From positions 62,001-126,000 of the forward strand of contig NZ_JAGOPN010000016.1 of the NCBI RefSeq assembly GCF_017991995.1: a DNA stretch of 64,000 nucleotides, in the 5' to 3' direction. The translations under genes and the position numbers were made by a program. Numbering within the stretch: the stretch's first letter is position 1; each line of letters opens with the position of its first letter. Below are positions 9,325-17,850 of the stretch, one piece after another. Origin of the DNA: Pseudacidovorax sp. GTDB taxonomy: Bacteria > Pseudomonadota > Gammaproteobacteria > Burkholderiales > Burkholderiaceae_C. The notes below the pieces were generated by a model. That model was not told the DNA's origin, did not search any database, and worked only from the letters and a program-made list of their open reading frames with translations.

Positions 9325-10749
9325 TTGACCAGCACCCACCACGACACCGACCTCGGCATGACCGAAGCAGGACGCCTGCGCGCCCTGGCCGAACTCCAGA
9401 TCATGGACACGCCGCCCGAAGCGGCCTTCGACGACCTGGCCTGGCTAGCCGCCTCGATCTGCGAGGTGCCTGTCGCGCTTGTCACGCTGGTCGACGCACA
9501 GCGCCAATGGTTCAAGGCCCGGTGCGGTCTGGAGATCGAGGGCACCCCGCGCAGCCAGGCCGTATGCAGCCATGCCATCGAACGCTCCGAGCTGCTGGAG
9601 ATCCCCGACATGCGGGCCGACCGCCGGTTCGCGCACTACGGCCTGGTGGTGGGTCCGCCGCACCTGCGCTTCTACGCCGGCATGCCCATGATCGGCCCGG
9701 CCGGCTGGCGCTACGGGACGCTGTGTGTCATGGACCGTCAGCCGCGCAGGCTCGACGAGCGGCAGCAGGAAGCGCTGCGGCGCCTGGCGGCACGGGCGGC
9801 CGACCTGCTCGAAAGCCGCCGCCTGCGCATCCTGGGTGAGAGCCGCGCCGCCGCCATCGCCGAACTGCTGGAGGCGCTGCCCGACGGCGTGGTGACCTGC
9901 GATGGCAGCGGCACGCTGCAGGAGTTCAACAAGACGGCGCGCGATTGGCACGGCGTCGATCCCCGTGCGTTGCCGCCAGCGCAGTGGCCGGCCTACTTCG
10001 GCCTGTGCGAGGCCGACGGCCGCACCCTGCTGGCGCCCGAGCGGGTGCCGCTCGCCCGGGCCTATGCGGGCGAGAAGGTGCGGGGCCAGGCCATCGTGAT
10101 CCGCACACCGGGCATGGAGCCGCGCACCGTGAGCTGCAATGCGAGCCCGCTGCGCGCGCCCGACGGCCACAGCCTGGGGGCGGTGTGCACCATGCACGAC
10201 ATCACCACCCAGGCGCATGAATCCCGCCAGATGGAGGTGTTGGCCATGACCGATGCGCTCACCGGCCTGCCCAACCGCATGGCTTGGTTCGCCGAGCTGG
10301 AACGGGCCCTGGCGCGCGCCCGGCGTGCGGGCGTCGCGGCGGTGGTGGCCTTCATCGACCTGAACGGCTTCAAGGACATCAACGATGCCCATGGCCACGC
10401 GGTGGGTGACGCGGTGCTGCGCGAATGTGCGCACCGCCTGCAGAGCGCATGCCGCCAGGGCGACTACATCGCGCGGCTGGCGGGCGATGAGTTCGTGCTC
10501 TTCCTGGACCACGCCAATCCGGCAGCGGTGGACCTGGCCGCGATGGCGCAGCGCATCCAGGCAGCCCTGGGTGCGCCCTTGCATATTGCCGGGCGGGTGC
10601 TGGCCGTCGGCTGCAGCATCGGCTTCGCCACCGCCACTGCCGACCAGGCGAGTGCGGAACACCTGCTGCACCAGGCCGACGCCGCCATGTATCGGGCCAA
10701 GCGCGACAAGTCAGTGCCTTTCGTGGTGGTCGACGCCGCGCAGCCCTGA
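9325..10749 (+). CDS. GAF-PAS-GGDEF sensor diguanylate cyclase
   Basis: Soluble signalling protein of 474 aa. The N-terminal GAF domain (about 25-170) has QIMDTPPEAAFDDLAWLAASICEVPVALVTLVD, the central PAS domain (about 180-300) has LLEALPDGVVTCDGSGTLQEFN, and the C-terminal GGDEF domain (about 310-470) has MTDALTGLPNRMAWFAELERAL and IDLNGFKDINDAHGHAVGDAVL. The active-site loop is AGDEF instead of GGDEF, a variant compatible with activity. An RQGD inhibitory-site motif lies five residues upstream. No membrane segment is seen. A TTG at 9325 has GAGGAGG five bases upstream and is preferred; the first ATG is at 9358. The 3' end overlaps the convergent bufD gene by 39 bases. Confidence 0.88.
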   Translation: MTSTHHDTDLGMTEAGRLRALAELQIMDTPPEAAFDDLAWLAASICEVPVALVTLVDAQRQWFKARCGLEIEGTPRSQAVCSHAIERSELLEIPDMRADRRFAHYGLVVGPPHLRFYAGMPMIGPAGWRYGTLCVMDRQPRRLDERQQEALRRLAARAADLLESRRLRILGESRAAAIAELLEALPDGVVTCDGSGTLQEFNKTARDWHGVDPRALPPAQWPAYFGLCEADGRTLLAPERVPLARAYAGEKVRGQAIVIRTPGMEPRTVSCNASPLRAPDGHSLGAVCTMHDITTQAHESRQMEVLAMTDALTGLPNRMAWFAELERALARARRAGVAAVVAFIDLNGFKDINDAHGHAVGDAVLRECAHRLQSACRQGDYIARLAGDEFVLFLDHANPAAVDLAAMAQRIQAALGAPLHIAGRVLAVGCSIGFATATADQASAEHLLHQADAAMYRAKRDKSVPFVVVDAAQP

Positions 10750-11223
10750 GCCGGCCGGGCGACCACGCCGGTGCTGCAGCCAGCCGTCGACCGACCAGCG
10801 GCCGCCGCCATGCACCAGCAGGTACAGCAGCAGCCCCGCCCACGACAGGTGCGTCGGCCAGGCGGACGGGTAGACGAAGAGCTGGATCACCAGCGTCATG
10901 CCCAGCAGCCCCAGCGTCGGCAGGCGGGTGAACAGGCCCATCACCAGCAGCAGGGGCAGCACATGCTCGGCTGTGGCGGCCATCTGCGCGGCCAGCTCGG
11001 GCGGCAGCAGCGGCAGCCGGTATTCCGTGCGGAACAGCTCGTAGGCGCTGTCGTTGATGTGGAACCAGCCGTCGACCTTGGTGCGGCCGGACTGCCAGAA
11101 GATCGCCGCGACGGCCACGCGGTCGATCAGCGCGAGGGCGTCGTGCCAGGCGGCGCGTCGGCCGAAGGCGGCGAGGCGCTCGCCCAGGGTGGTGGGAGGA
11201 AGGGGCACAGCGATCGGGTTCAT
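10711..11223 (-). CDS. bufD: DoxX-family membrane protein, BufD of the bufferin operon
   Basis: Small integral membrane protein of 170 aa with about four hydrophobic helices, matching the DoxX family. It contains the family-like IFWQSGRTKVDGW after the first helix and GLFTRLPTLGLLGMTLVIQLFVYP. ATG 11223 overlaps the bufC stop by four bases, so translation is probably coupled. In bufferin operons a DoxX protein is the fourth gene; its biochemical job is not known, with an electron-transfer or thiol-oxidation role in the membrane as the usual guess. The symbol rests on locus context, since DoxX proteins alone are not specific. Confidence 0.82.
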   Translation of the reverse strand: MNPIAVPLPPTTLGERLAAFGRRAAWHDALALIDRVAVAAIFWQSGRTKVDGWFHINDSAYELFRTEYRLPLLPPELAAQMAATAEHVLPLLLVMGLFTRLPTLGLLGMTLVIQLFVYPSAWPTHLSWAGLLLYLLVHGGGRWSVDGWLQHRRGRPAGSGLRGVDHHERH

Positions 11224-12065
11224 GGTTCGGTCGTCCAGGTGAGGTCGAGACACAGCGCCTGCCAGCCCAGCAACTGGCCGATGAGCGGGGCGATGGCGCA
11301 GCCGGGTTCCGCATCCAGGGCGAGGGCGGTGGCTTCGACCAGCGGCTGTCGCCGGGCACAGGCGTCGAGGAAGGCACAGCCGCCGCGGCCCAGCGCATGC
11401 CACTCGACCGTGTCACCCGGCCGCACGAGCAGTGCGCCGTCGGGCTGCCAGGGCAGCTGCGCCAGGGCCGCTTCGTCCGTCCCGGCCCGTGCGGCCTGCC
11501 AGATCGCGAAGGCCGGCGTGTCGGCATGCCAGGTCCAGCGAGCCGAAGGCAGCGGCTGCAAGCGCAGGGCGCCCAGGGCCGAGGGCGCCAGTCGCGCGAG
11601 GACGGCGGCATCCACCGCCTGCGCGTCGGATGCCTGGTGGGCGTCCAGCCACAGCCGGTCGAGCCGGCACACCGCGCCCAGCCAGGGCAGGCCGGCGGTG
11701 GACGGCAGCCCGGCCAGGAAGTCGGGCAGGCCGTCGCCGTAGCGCATCAGGCTGGCCTCGGTGGGCAATTCGTGCTGCAGGTATTCGGCGGCGGCGCTGC
11801 GCAGCCAGTCCTCGCCCACCAGCCGTGCCGTGGCTGGATGGTTGGCGATGAGCGCGTCGATGCAGGCACGGCGGAAGCCATTGCGGTAGACGGCCAGGCC
11901 GGGTTGGGCTGCCAGCGGGCCTTCGGCGTGGGGCGCGAGCAGGGCGGCGTGCAACAGGTGCTCGAAGTCCTCGGCGGCGTCGCCGGCGCAGCCCGTCCTG
12001 GCACGAGACGCTTCGTCGTCGCCAGCCTTGCGGACCCGCGCAACGACGGCAGGCCGGGCGCTCAC
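11220..12065 (-). CDS. bufC: DUF2063/HvfC-like partner of the MNIO enzyme, BufC
   Basis: Protein of 281 aa with an N-terminal DUF2063 domain (about residues 30-125), showing PGLAVYRNGFRRACIDALIANHPATARLVGEDWLRSAAAEYLQHELPTEASLMRYGDGLPDFLAGL. This arrangement matches the partner protein that presents bufferin precursors to the MNIO enzyme. Its start is a GTG at 12065 that overlaps the bufB stop (GTGA). The C-terminal half is less conserved in character. Known bufferin systems pair a DUF692 enzyme with this family, which supports the call. Confidence 0.85.
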   Translation of the reverse strand: MSARPAVVARVRKAGDDEASRARTGCAGDAAEDFEHLLHAALLAPHAEGPLAAQPGLAVYRNGFRRACIDALIANHPATARLVGEDWLRSAAAEYLQHELPTEASLMRYGDGLPDFLAGLPSTAGLPWLGAVCRLDRLWLDAHQASDAQAVDAAVLARLAPSALGALRLQPLPSARWTWHADTPAFAIWQAARAGTDEAALAQLPWQPDGALLVRPGDTVEWHALGRGGCAFLDACARRQPLVEATALALDAEPGCAIAPLIGQLLGWQALCLDLTWTTEP

Positions 12066-12916
12066 GCCAGGGCCTCCTGCCTGGACGCTTCATCCAGGCA
12101 CTGCTGCGCCTGGGTGCGCTCGGCCATCAGGTCGGCGAAGGCGGGCACGTCGCCGTCGCGCTCCAGCAGTACGGGCCGTGGTCCGTGCCGGCGCAGAAAG
12201 TGCCGGAGCAGGGCCCACACTTCGGGCGCCACGGCGCGGTCGTGGGTGTCCACGAGCAGGGCATCGCCATGCACCGGGTCGGGCGAATGGCCGGCGATGT
12301 GCAGCTCCATCACCGCCTCGGCCGGAAAGCCGTCGATGTAGGCCTGCGCGTCCTGGCCCAGGTTGCGGCAGGACACGTGCACGTTGTTCACGTCCAGCAG
12401 CAGGCCGCAGCCGGTGCGGGCGACCAACTCGGCCAGGAAGTCGATCTCGGTCCAGGCATGGCCTTGCAGGCGAAGGTAGTGCGACGGGTTCTCGATGGCC
12501 AGGCGGCGGCCCAACGTCTGCTGCGCCTGGTCCACACGCTCGGCCAGGCGGGCCAGGGCGGCGTCGGTACGCAGCACGGGCAGCAGGTCGGGCAGGTAGC
12601 GGCCGCCCGCGCGCGACCAGGCCAGGTGCTCGGAGACCAAAACCGGCTGCAGCCGGTCCACCAGCGCGCGCAGGCGCCGCAGGTGGGCTTCGTCGAGCGG
12701 CTCGGTGCCGCCCAGCGACATCGCCACGCCGTGCAGCGACAGCGGATGCCGCGCGCCGATGCGCTCCAGCCAGGCCAGGCGCGGGCCGCCGTCGACCATG
12801 TAGTTCTCGGGATGCACCTCGAACCACAGGCCTTCGGCATCGGCGGGGAGCGCCTCGTCGAAATGCTGCGGCTTGAGGCCCAGGCCCGCGCCGGGTTGCG
12901 ATGGCGGTTGCGGCAT
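12062..12916 (-). CDS. bufB: DUF692 multinuclear non-heme iron oxidase (MNIO), BufB
   Basis: TIM-barrel iron enzyme of 284 aa from the DUF692/MNIO family, which oxidatively remodels cysteines in peptide precursors. Conserved metal-binding segments are visible in order: FEVHPENYM (33-40), SLHG (60-63), SEHLAW (95-100), AIENPSHY (140-147), LLLDVNNVHV (172-181), MELHIAGH (203-210) and DTHD (223-226). The gene follows the bufA precursor by 18 bases and overlaps bufC. In described bufferin systems the enzyme converts precursor cysteines into copper-binding heterocycles. The cytoplasmic modified peptide would then be exported via the BufA signal peptide. Confidence 0.92.
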   Translation of the reverse strand: MPQPPSQPGAGLGLKPQHFDEALPADAEGLWFEVHPENYMVDGGPRLAWLERIGARHPLSLHGVAMSLGGTEPLDEAHLRRLRALVDRLQPVLVSEHLAWSRAGGRYLPDLLPVLRTDAALARLAERVDQAQQTLGRRLAIENPSHYLRLQGHAWTEIDFLAELVARTGCGLLLDVNNVHVSCRNLGQDAQAYIDGFPAEAVMELHIAGHSPDPVHGDALLVDTHDRAVAPEVWALLRHFLRRHGPRPVLLERDGDVPAFADLMAERTQAQQCLDEASRQEALA

Positions 12917-12934
12917 GGCGATGCGGCCTGGCGA

Positions 12935-13225
12935 TCAGGACTTCATCGGCGTCAGCGAGCCCATGCCCTTGGGCGTCTTCATGCTGGTGCAGGTGCCGGC
13001 CGGCACGTTCTTCCAGGCGTTGGCCTGGTAGTCGACCTTGGAGGTGCCGGCGCAGGTGGTGCCGGGGCCGGCGGCGCAGTCGTTCTTGCCGGCCAGGGCG
13101 ACGCCGTAGCACTTCTCCATCTTGGCCATGCTGTCGGCGGGCTTGCTGTCCTGCGCATGGGCGATGCCACCGGCCAGGGCGGCGAGCAGGAAGGCGGTGG
13201 AGGCGAGGGGGCGGGTCGAGGTCAT
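12935..13225 (-). CDS. bufA: BufA bufferin precursor (DUF2282), copper-binding RiPP
   Basis: Precursor of 96 aa. Residues 1-24 form a Sec signal peptide ending AHA. The core has four cysteines (39, 50, 58 and 79) in the DUF2282 pattern [14 protein letters not shown], then TTCAGTS, DYQ, and a final WKNVPAGTC. Methionines at 82, 88 and 94 enrich the tail and could add Cu(I) ligands. Bufferins are ribosomally made peptides whose cysteines are modified by the neighbouring MNIO enzyme and which sequester copper outside the cytoplasm. It is the first gene of the bufABCD operon and lies behind a candidate SigF-type promoter. Confidence 0.9.
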   Translation of the reverse strand: MTSTRPLASTAFLLAALAGGIAHAQDSKPADSMAKMEKCYGVALAGKNDCAAGPGTTCAGTSKVDYQANAWKNVPAGTCTSMKTPKGMGSLTPMKS

Positions 13226-13292
13226 GGTGAAGGCTCCTGATGAAAAGGTTGAAGGTCGGAATCGGCACCGCCATCGCGGCGACCGTCTGCTA

Positions 13293-13319
13293 GTTCCGTC
13301 CCGGCGCGGCGGCCGTTAC
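13293..13319 (-). promoter_or_regulatory. Candidate SigF-type promoter of bufABCD
   Basis: On the minus strand GTAACG (13314-13319) is followed after 15 bases by CGGAAC (13293-13298). This resembles the GTAACC...CGAA promoter that I recall for Caulobacter SigF, and the adjacent plus-strand copy is nearly perfect. It would start transcription about 60 bases before bufA. The -10 match is imperfect, so confidence is moderate. Confidence 0.55.
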
Positions 13320-13362
13320 GCGGCGGCACAATCGCCGACGAAAAAATAAAAGCGCCGCGCCT

Positions 13363-13389
13363 GTAACCCGCAGGCCCGCCGAGGCGAAT
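13363..13389 (+). promoter_or_regulatory. Candidate autoregulated SigF-type promoter
   Basis: GTAACC (13363-13368), a 16-base spacer and CGAAT (13385-13389) lie just upstream of the sigma factor ATG at 13408. The elements and spacing match the SigF consensus of Caulobacter as I remember it (GTAACC-N16-CGAA). It would place the start of transcription a few bases before the coding region and make the sigma factor autoregulatory. Confidence 0.65.
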
Positions 13390-13407
13390 GGAAAGAGGCC
13401 TGTCCGA

Positions 13408-13965
13408 ATGAGTACCGCCGAAGCCCATCTGCGCATGCTGTTCCTTCGGGGACTCGATGGCGATGCAGCCGCCTACCGCCAGTTCCTGTCCGAGCTGGCG
13501 GCGCACCTGCGCGCCTTTCTGCGGCGGCGCCTGTTCGGCTGGCCCGACGACGTCGAGGACCTGGTCCAGGAGTGCCTTCTTGCCATGCACAACCAGCGAC
13601 ACACCTACCTGCGCGACCATCCGGTGACGGCCTGGGCGCATGCCATCGCCCGCCACAAGCTGATCGATCACCTGCGCCAGAAGTCCTCGCGCGAGGCCTT
13701 GCACGAGCCGCTGGACGACGCGCTCGAACTGGTGGCCGACTCGGACACCGACGCGCAGGAGGCGCGCCGCGACCTGCTGGTGCTGCTGGAGACGCTGCCC
13801 GACCGCCACCGCCTGCCCATCGTGCACACCAAGCTGCAGGGCCTGTCGGTGGCCGAGACGGCGCAGCTGACCGGCATGTCCGAATCGGCCGTGAAGGTGG
13901 GCGTGCACCGCGGCCTCAAGGCCCTGGCCGCCCGGCTCGGCATCGACAAGGAGGCGGCCGCATGA
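13408..13965 (+). CDS. sigF: SigF-type ECF sigma factor
   Basis: ECF sigma factor of 185 aa. Region 2 shows [28 protein letters not shown] and [17 protein letters not shown]; region 4 shows [44 protein letters not shown]. It overlaps the downstream nrsF by four bases (ATGA), the normal sigma/anti-sigma arrangement. Divergent to the bufferin operon, it matches the SigF-NrsF pair that controls bufferins in Caulobacter, so it should switch on bufABCD under copper or oxidative stress. The symbol is assigned by family and context. Confidence 0.9.
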   Translation: MSTAEAHLRMLFLRGLDGDAAAYRQFLSELAAHLRAFLRRRLFGWPDDVEDLVQECLLAMHNQRHTYLRDHPVTAWAHAIARHKLIDHLRQKSSREALHEPLDDALELVADSDTDAQEARRDLLVLLETLPDRHRLPIVHTKLQGLSVAETAQLTGMSESAVKVGVHRGLKALAARLGIDKEAAA

Positions 13966-14603
13966 AGACCGATGACCTGGTGACCCTGCTGGCGCAGGAC
14001 GCGGCGCCGGTGCCTGCGGGCGCCAACGCGCGCCGCCTGTGGCTGGCACTCGCCTGCAGCCTGCCGCTGTCGCTGCTGATCATGCAGGCAGGCTACGGCA
14101 TGCGCGGCGACCTGTGGCGCGTGATGGTGCTGCCCATGCTGTGGGTCAAGCTGGCCGTGTCGCTGTGCGTGGCGGCGGCCGGGCTGCTGATGGTGCGGCG
14201 CCTGGCCAGCCCGGGCGTGGGGCCGGGCCGCGCCGGCTGGCTGGCCGTGGTGGCGGTCGGCCTGCTGTGGGCGCTGGCCGTGTGGCGCTGGATCGACATG
14301 CCGCAGACCGTGCGCATGCCGGCCCTGATGGGCCAGACCTGGCGCACCTGCGTGGTCAATATCGGCCTGATCGGGCTGCCCGTGTTCGTGGCCGCCTTCT
14401 GGATGCTGCGCGGCATGGCCGCCACGCGGCCGCGCCGCGCGGGGGCCGCGGCCGGCCTGCTGGCCGGCGGCGCGGGCGCCACGGTGTATGCGCTGCACTG
14501 CCCCGAGCTGACGGCGCCCTTCCTGGCCACCTGGTACGTGCTCGGGATGCTGCTGCCGGTGGCTGCCGGCGCCGTGCTGGGGCCGCGGCTGCTGCGCTGG
14601 TGA
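13962..14603 (+). CDS. nrsF: NrsF-type anti-sigma factor (DUF1109)
   Basis: Inner-membrane protein of 213 aa with a short cytoplasmic N-terminus ([13 protein letters not shown]) and about six hydrophobic helices, the DUF1109 layout. Cysteines at 130 and 180 fall close to the pair I recall as conserved in Caulobacter NrsF (about 131 and 181), thought to sense metal or oxidative stress. The ATG at 13962 overlaps the sigma stop. It would hold the sigma factor at the membrane until the signal arrives. It converges with the LysR gene, leaving only 3 bases between them. Confidence 0.88.
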   Translation: MKTDDLVTLLAQDAAPVPAGANARRLWLALACSLPLSLLIMQAGYGMRGDLWRVMVLPMLWVKLAVSLCVAAAGLLMVRRLASPGVGPGRAGWLAVVAVGLLWALAVWRWIDMPQTVRMPALMGQTWRTCVVNIGLIGLPVFVAAFWMLRGMAATRPRRAGAAAGLLAGGAGATVYALHCPELTAPFLATWYVLGMLLPVAAGAVLGPRLLRW

Positions 14604-14606
14604 GCG

Positions 14607-15563
14607 TCAGACGAGCGTGACGCCCGCCCAGCGGCCGTCCTCGACCAGCGCGCGCACGCTGTCGCGCATCACGCCGCGCGCCGCCAGCACGGCGGGTGCC
14701 AGCTCTTCGTCGGCTCGGCTGCACAGCAGGTTGACGCGGCGGGCCACCGGTGCATCCAGCCGCGCGTGGTGGAAGCGCCGGTCGGCATCCGGATAGCGAC
14801 CCAGCGCGGCCCAGGGCTGCAGCGTGGCGCCCAGGCCCGCGTCCACGGCGGCCATCACCATCGCCAGCGAATCGACCTCCAGCGCCACCTGCGGCGCGAT
14901 GCCTGCGCGGTCGAAGGCGGCGTCGATGGCACTGCGCAGCCCGTGCGGGCCGGTGGGCAGGATCAGTGGCTCGGTGCGCAGCGCCTCGATGTCGACCTCC
15001 GGCGGCAGGGCGGGCTGGCTGATCGACCGGATCAGGAACAGCGCTTCCTCCATCAGCGGCAGCACCTGCCAGCCGCGGCCCGCGCCGCTGGCCGGCTCGT
15101 GCAGCGCCAGCGCATCGGGCCGGTGGCCGAAGAGGATCGCGAGGTCAAGCTCGCGGGCGCGCAGCATGGCCGCCAGGTGGCCCGACATGCCCTCGACCAT
15201 GTGCAGCCGTACTTCGGGATAGCGCTCGCGCATGGCCTGCATCAGCGGCAGGCCCAGCAGCGCCGACGTGGTGGGGGCCAGACCGATGCTCACGCTGCCC
15301 GACAGCCGCGCCTGCTGTGCCGAGCGCACGGCCTGCTCCGCATGTCGCAAGGTCAGCTTGGCCTCATGGAAGAAGGCGAGCCCCGCCTCGGTGGGCGTGA
15401 CGCCCTGCGGCGTGCGCTGCAGCAGCCGCGTGGCCAGCTCGCCTTCGAGGCGCGAGACCTGCTGGCTGAGTGCCGACTGCACCACGTCCAGCTCCAGGGC
15501 GGCGCGGCTCATCGAGCCGGCCTCGACGATGCGGACGAAGTAACGCAGCTGGCGCAGTTCCAT
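14607..15563 (-). CDS. tcuR: LysR-family regulator, probably TcuR
   Basis: LysR-type regulator of 318 aa. The helix-turn-helix is MELRQLRYFVRIVEAGSMSRAALELDVVQSALSQQVSRLEGELATRLLQR, of the Nac/Cbl-like subgroup, followed by a standard effector domain. It is the last gene on the minus strand after the Bug receptor, tcuB and tcuA, and sits where TcuR accompanies tcuABC in enterobacteria. TcuR activates tricarballylate genes in response to tricarballylate. The symbol rests mainly on context. Confidence 0.75.
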   Translation of the reverse strand: MELRQLRYFVRIVEAGSMSRAALELDVVQSALSQQVSRLEGELATRLLQRTPQGVTPTEAGLAFFHEAKLTLRHAEQAVRSAQQARLSGSVSIGLAPTTSALLGLPLMQAMRERYPEVRLHMVEGMSGHLAAMLRARELDLAILFGHRPDALALHEPASGAGRGWQVLPLMEEALFLIRSISQPALPPEVDIEALRTEPLILPTGPHGLRSAIDAAFDRAGIAPQVALEVDSLAMVMAAVDAGLGATLQPWAALGRYPDADRRFHHARLDAPVARRVNLLCSRADEELAPAVLAARGVMRDSVRALVEDGRWAGVTLV

Positions 15564-15628
15564 GGCCCGCGATTGTCCTCAGCGCCCGGGCCGCCGTCGC
15601 CCGGTCATGCCAGGGGCCGCGCAGGCGC

Positions 15629-16627
15629 TCATTCCGCCGTCAGCTTGCGTGCGCGGGCGATGGCGCCCCACTGGTCGTATTCCTTGCGCATGAAGGCCGC
15701 AAACTCGGCGCGCGTGGTCGGTTGGGGCGTCAGCCCGTGCTTGGTGAGCGCCTCGCTCACTGCCGGGTCGTTCAGCACCTTGACGATCTCGCGGTTCCAG
15801 CCGTCGAGGATGGGCGCGGGCGTCTTGCCGGGCGCGACGAAGGCATACCAGTTGAGCGCCTCGAAGCCCGGGTAGCCCGACTCCGCCATGGTCGGGATGT
15901 TGGGCAGGTAGGCCGGCCGCTTCAGGCTGGTGGTGGCCAGCGGGATCAGCGTGCCGGCCTCCACATGCGGCATGGCCGTGGGCGGCGCGGCGAAGTACGA
16001 GGCGATGCGCTCGCCCAGCAGGTCCTGCAGGGCGGGGGCGCCGCCCTTGTAGGGCACGTGCACCATGTTCACGCCTGCGCGCTGGTTGAACAGCTCGCCC
16101 GCCAAATGCGAGGCCGAGCCCGCGCCGGTGGAGGCGAAGTCGATGCTCTTGCGCTTGGCCAGCGCCACGAACTCCTGCAGGTTGTGCACGCCCAGGCCCT
16201 TGTGCACCACCAGCACGTTGGGAAAGTACACGCCGCCCGAGACGGGCGCCAGGTCCTTGAACGGGTCGTAGCTCAGCTTCATGAGGTGCGGCGCGATGGT
16301 CAGCGGCCCGACCGAGCCGAAGAGCAGCACCGTGCCGTCGGTGCGCTGGCCGGCCACGTACTGGTGCGCGATGTTGCCGCCGGCGCCGGCCTTGTTGTCC
16401 ACGATCACCGGCTGGCCGATGTTCTCGGACAGCTTCTTGGCGATCAGCCGCGCGGCGGCATCGGCCGCGCCGCCGGGGGCGAAGCCCACCACCAGCGTGA
16501 CCGGCTTGCGGGGCGGAAAGTCCTGCGCCTGGGCGGTGGCGTGAAGGGCGGGCAGCAGCGCTGCGCCGCCCAGGGCGGTGCAGGCCAGGCGCGCCAGCAG
16601 GGCGCGGCGGTGGGTGGAAGTCCTCAT
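15629..16627 (-). CDS. Bug/TctC-family receptor of the tricarballylate cluster
   Basis: Periplasmic Bug-family protein of 332 aa with a leader MRTSTHRRALLARLACTALGGAALLPALHATAQA and the mature ligand-loop pattern FPPRKPVTLVVGFAPGGAADAAARLIA. ATG 16627 has GGAGAC upstream; the frame is open to 17410 inside tcuB but that is another gene. It lies between tcuB and the LysR gene. In Salmonella the transporter gene of this pathway is tcuC (an MFS protein). Here a Bug receptor takes that place, so it probably binds tricarballylate or a related tricarboxylate and works with TctAB-type membrane proteins encoded elsewhere. Confidence 0.9.
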   Translation of the reverse strand: MRTSTHRRALLARLACTALGGAALLPALHATAQAQDFPPRKPVTLVVGFAPGGAADAAARLIAKKLSENIGQPVIVDNKAGAGGNIAHQYVAGQRTDGTVLLFGSVGPLTIAPHLMKLSYDPFKDLAPVSGGVYFPNVLVVHKGLGVHNLQEFVALAKRKSIDFASTGAGSASHLAGELFNQRAGVNMVHVPYKGGAPALQDLLGERIASYFAAPPTAMPHVEAGTLIPLATTSLKRPAYLPNIPTMAESGYPGFEALNWYAFVAPGKTPAPILDGWNREIVKVLNDPAVSEALTKHGLTPQPTTRAEFAAFMRKEYDQWGAIARARKLTAE

Positions 16628-16668
16628 GGTGTCTCCGAGCAAGGTCTGGAAAGGGGAAGGCGCGGGCG

Positions 16669-17850
16669 TCATTCGCCGCCGGCCGCTGCCGGGTTGGGCA
16701 GCCGCTTTTCGACGGCGAAGCGCAGCAGCGCGGCGCTGCGGAAGATGCCGTGGGCGAACTTGCCGTAGGGCAGGGTGGCGAACAGCGCCATCACCGCACC
16801 CAGGTGCAGGCACAAGGTCAGCGGCATGGCAGCGCTGCCGCGGGCCAGCCACAGCGCGAGGCCGCTGGCGCTGGTGAGGAACAGCAGCGCGATGAAACCG
16901 CGGTCCATCGGCCGCTGGGCCGCATCGCCGTGGAGGGGGTGGCGCCGCAGGTGCAGCCAGCCCAGTCCGGCGCTTCCGGCCATCAGCATCACGCCGCCCA
17001 CGGCGCCCAGCAGCTTCGGCAGGCTGGGCAGGTCGTAGGGCGCGGGCAGGCCCAGCGCATAGTGGTACAGCGTGGCCACGGCCGTGGCCGCGAAGCACAG
17101 CAGGAAGCCGTAGAAGGTGAGGTGGTGGAAGCGCCGCCGCGCCAGCGTGGGACCATCGTCGGCCTCGTGGCAGCCTTCGCCATGGCCGCCGTCCAGGTAG
17201 CGCAATTGCGCGATGGCCGCCGCGGCCTCGGCACCGGCCGGGCCGCTCACGGCCACTGCGCCGGTCACTGGCGTCACGGCCCGCCAGAAGCGCCGCACGC
17301 CCAGCGCCAGCGCCAGCACCGCGAACAGGAACACGGGCGCGAACAGGCCCACCATCAGGTTGTGCGGGAACAGGTCGTAGAAATTTCCGCCCGCAGGCAT
17401 GGCCCGCCACAGCCCGCCCCTCAGGGCCACGGCCAGCGCCAGGAACAACCCCAGGCCCAGCGCCAGGGCCACCGACAGAGTGAGGCCGTTGCGCTCGTAC
17501 AGCCGGCCCAGGGCCGGCGGCCAGGCGTAGTCCTGGTAGGTGCGGGCCCGCACCCGGGCCATGGCCTGCGGCACGTTGACCGCGAAGGCATGCGGCGGTG
17601 CGTACTGGCAGGCATACAGGCAGGCGCCGCAGTTATGGCAGAGGTTGGCCAGGTAGTGCACGTCGGCCACCGGAAAGGCCAGCCGCCGCGTCATGGCCGG
17701 GAAGACGGCGCAGAAGCCTTCGCAGTAGCGGCAGGCATTGCAGATCTGCAGCTGGCGGGCCACCTCGTCCTCGGCGGCGGTGGAGGCCGGCACCACCTCG
17801 CCCAGCGCCAGCTGCCGGGCCTCCTTGACCATGGCATCAAGCGCTTGCAT
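16669..17850 (-). CDS. tcuB: TcuB, iron-sulfur membrane electron-transfer protein
   Basis: Protein of 393 aa that reoxidises the flavin of TcuA and passes electrons to the quinone pool. Two 4Fe-4S clusters are visible near the N-terminus: Cys 37/40/43/47 ([11 protein letters not shown]) and 71/74/77/81 ([11 protein letters not shown]). The remaining two thirds carry about six hydrophobic helices, including histidines in [12 protein letters not shown] and HHLTFYG that could bind heme. The start at 17850 overlaps the tcuA stop by 14 bases, suggesting coupling. The domain order matches TcuB/CitB-type proteins. Confidence 0.9.
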   Translation of the reverse strand: MQALDAMVKEARQLALGEVVPASTAAEDEVARQLQICNACRYCEGFCAVFPAMTRRLAFPVADVHYLANLCHNCGACLYACQYAPPHAFAVNVPQAMARVRARTYQDYAWPPALGRLYERNGLTLSVALALGLGLFLALAVALRGGLWRAMPAGGNFYDLFPHNLMVGLFAPVFLFAVLALALGVRRFWRAVTPVTGAVAVSGPAGAEAAAAIAQLRYLDGGHGEGCHEADDGPTLARRRFHHLTFYGFLLCFAATAVATLYHYALGLPAPYDLPSLPKLLGAVGGVMLMAGSAGLGWLHLRRHPLHGDAAQRPMDRGFIALLFLTSASGLALWLARGSAAMPLTLCLHLGAVMALFATLPYGKFAHGIFRSAALLRFAVEKRLPNPAAAGGE

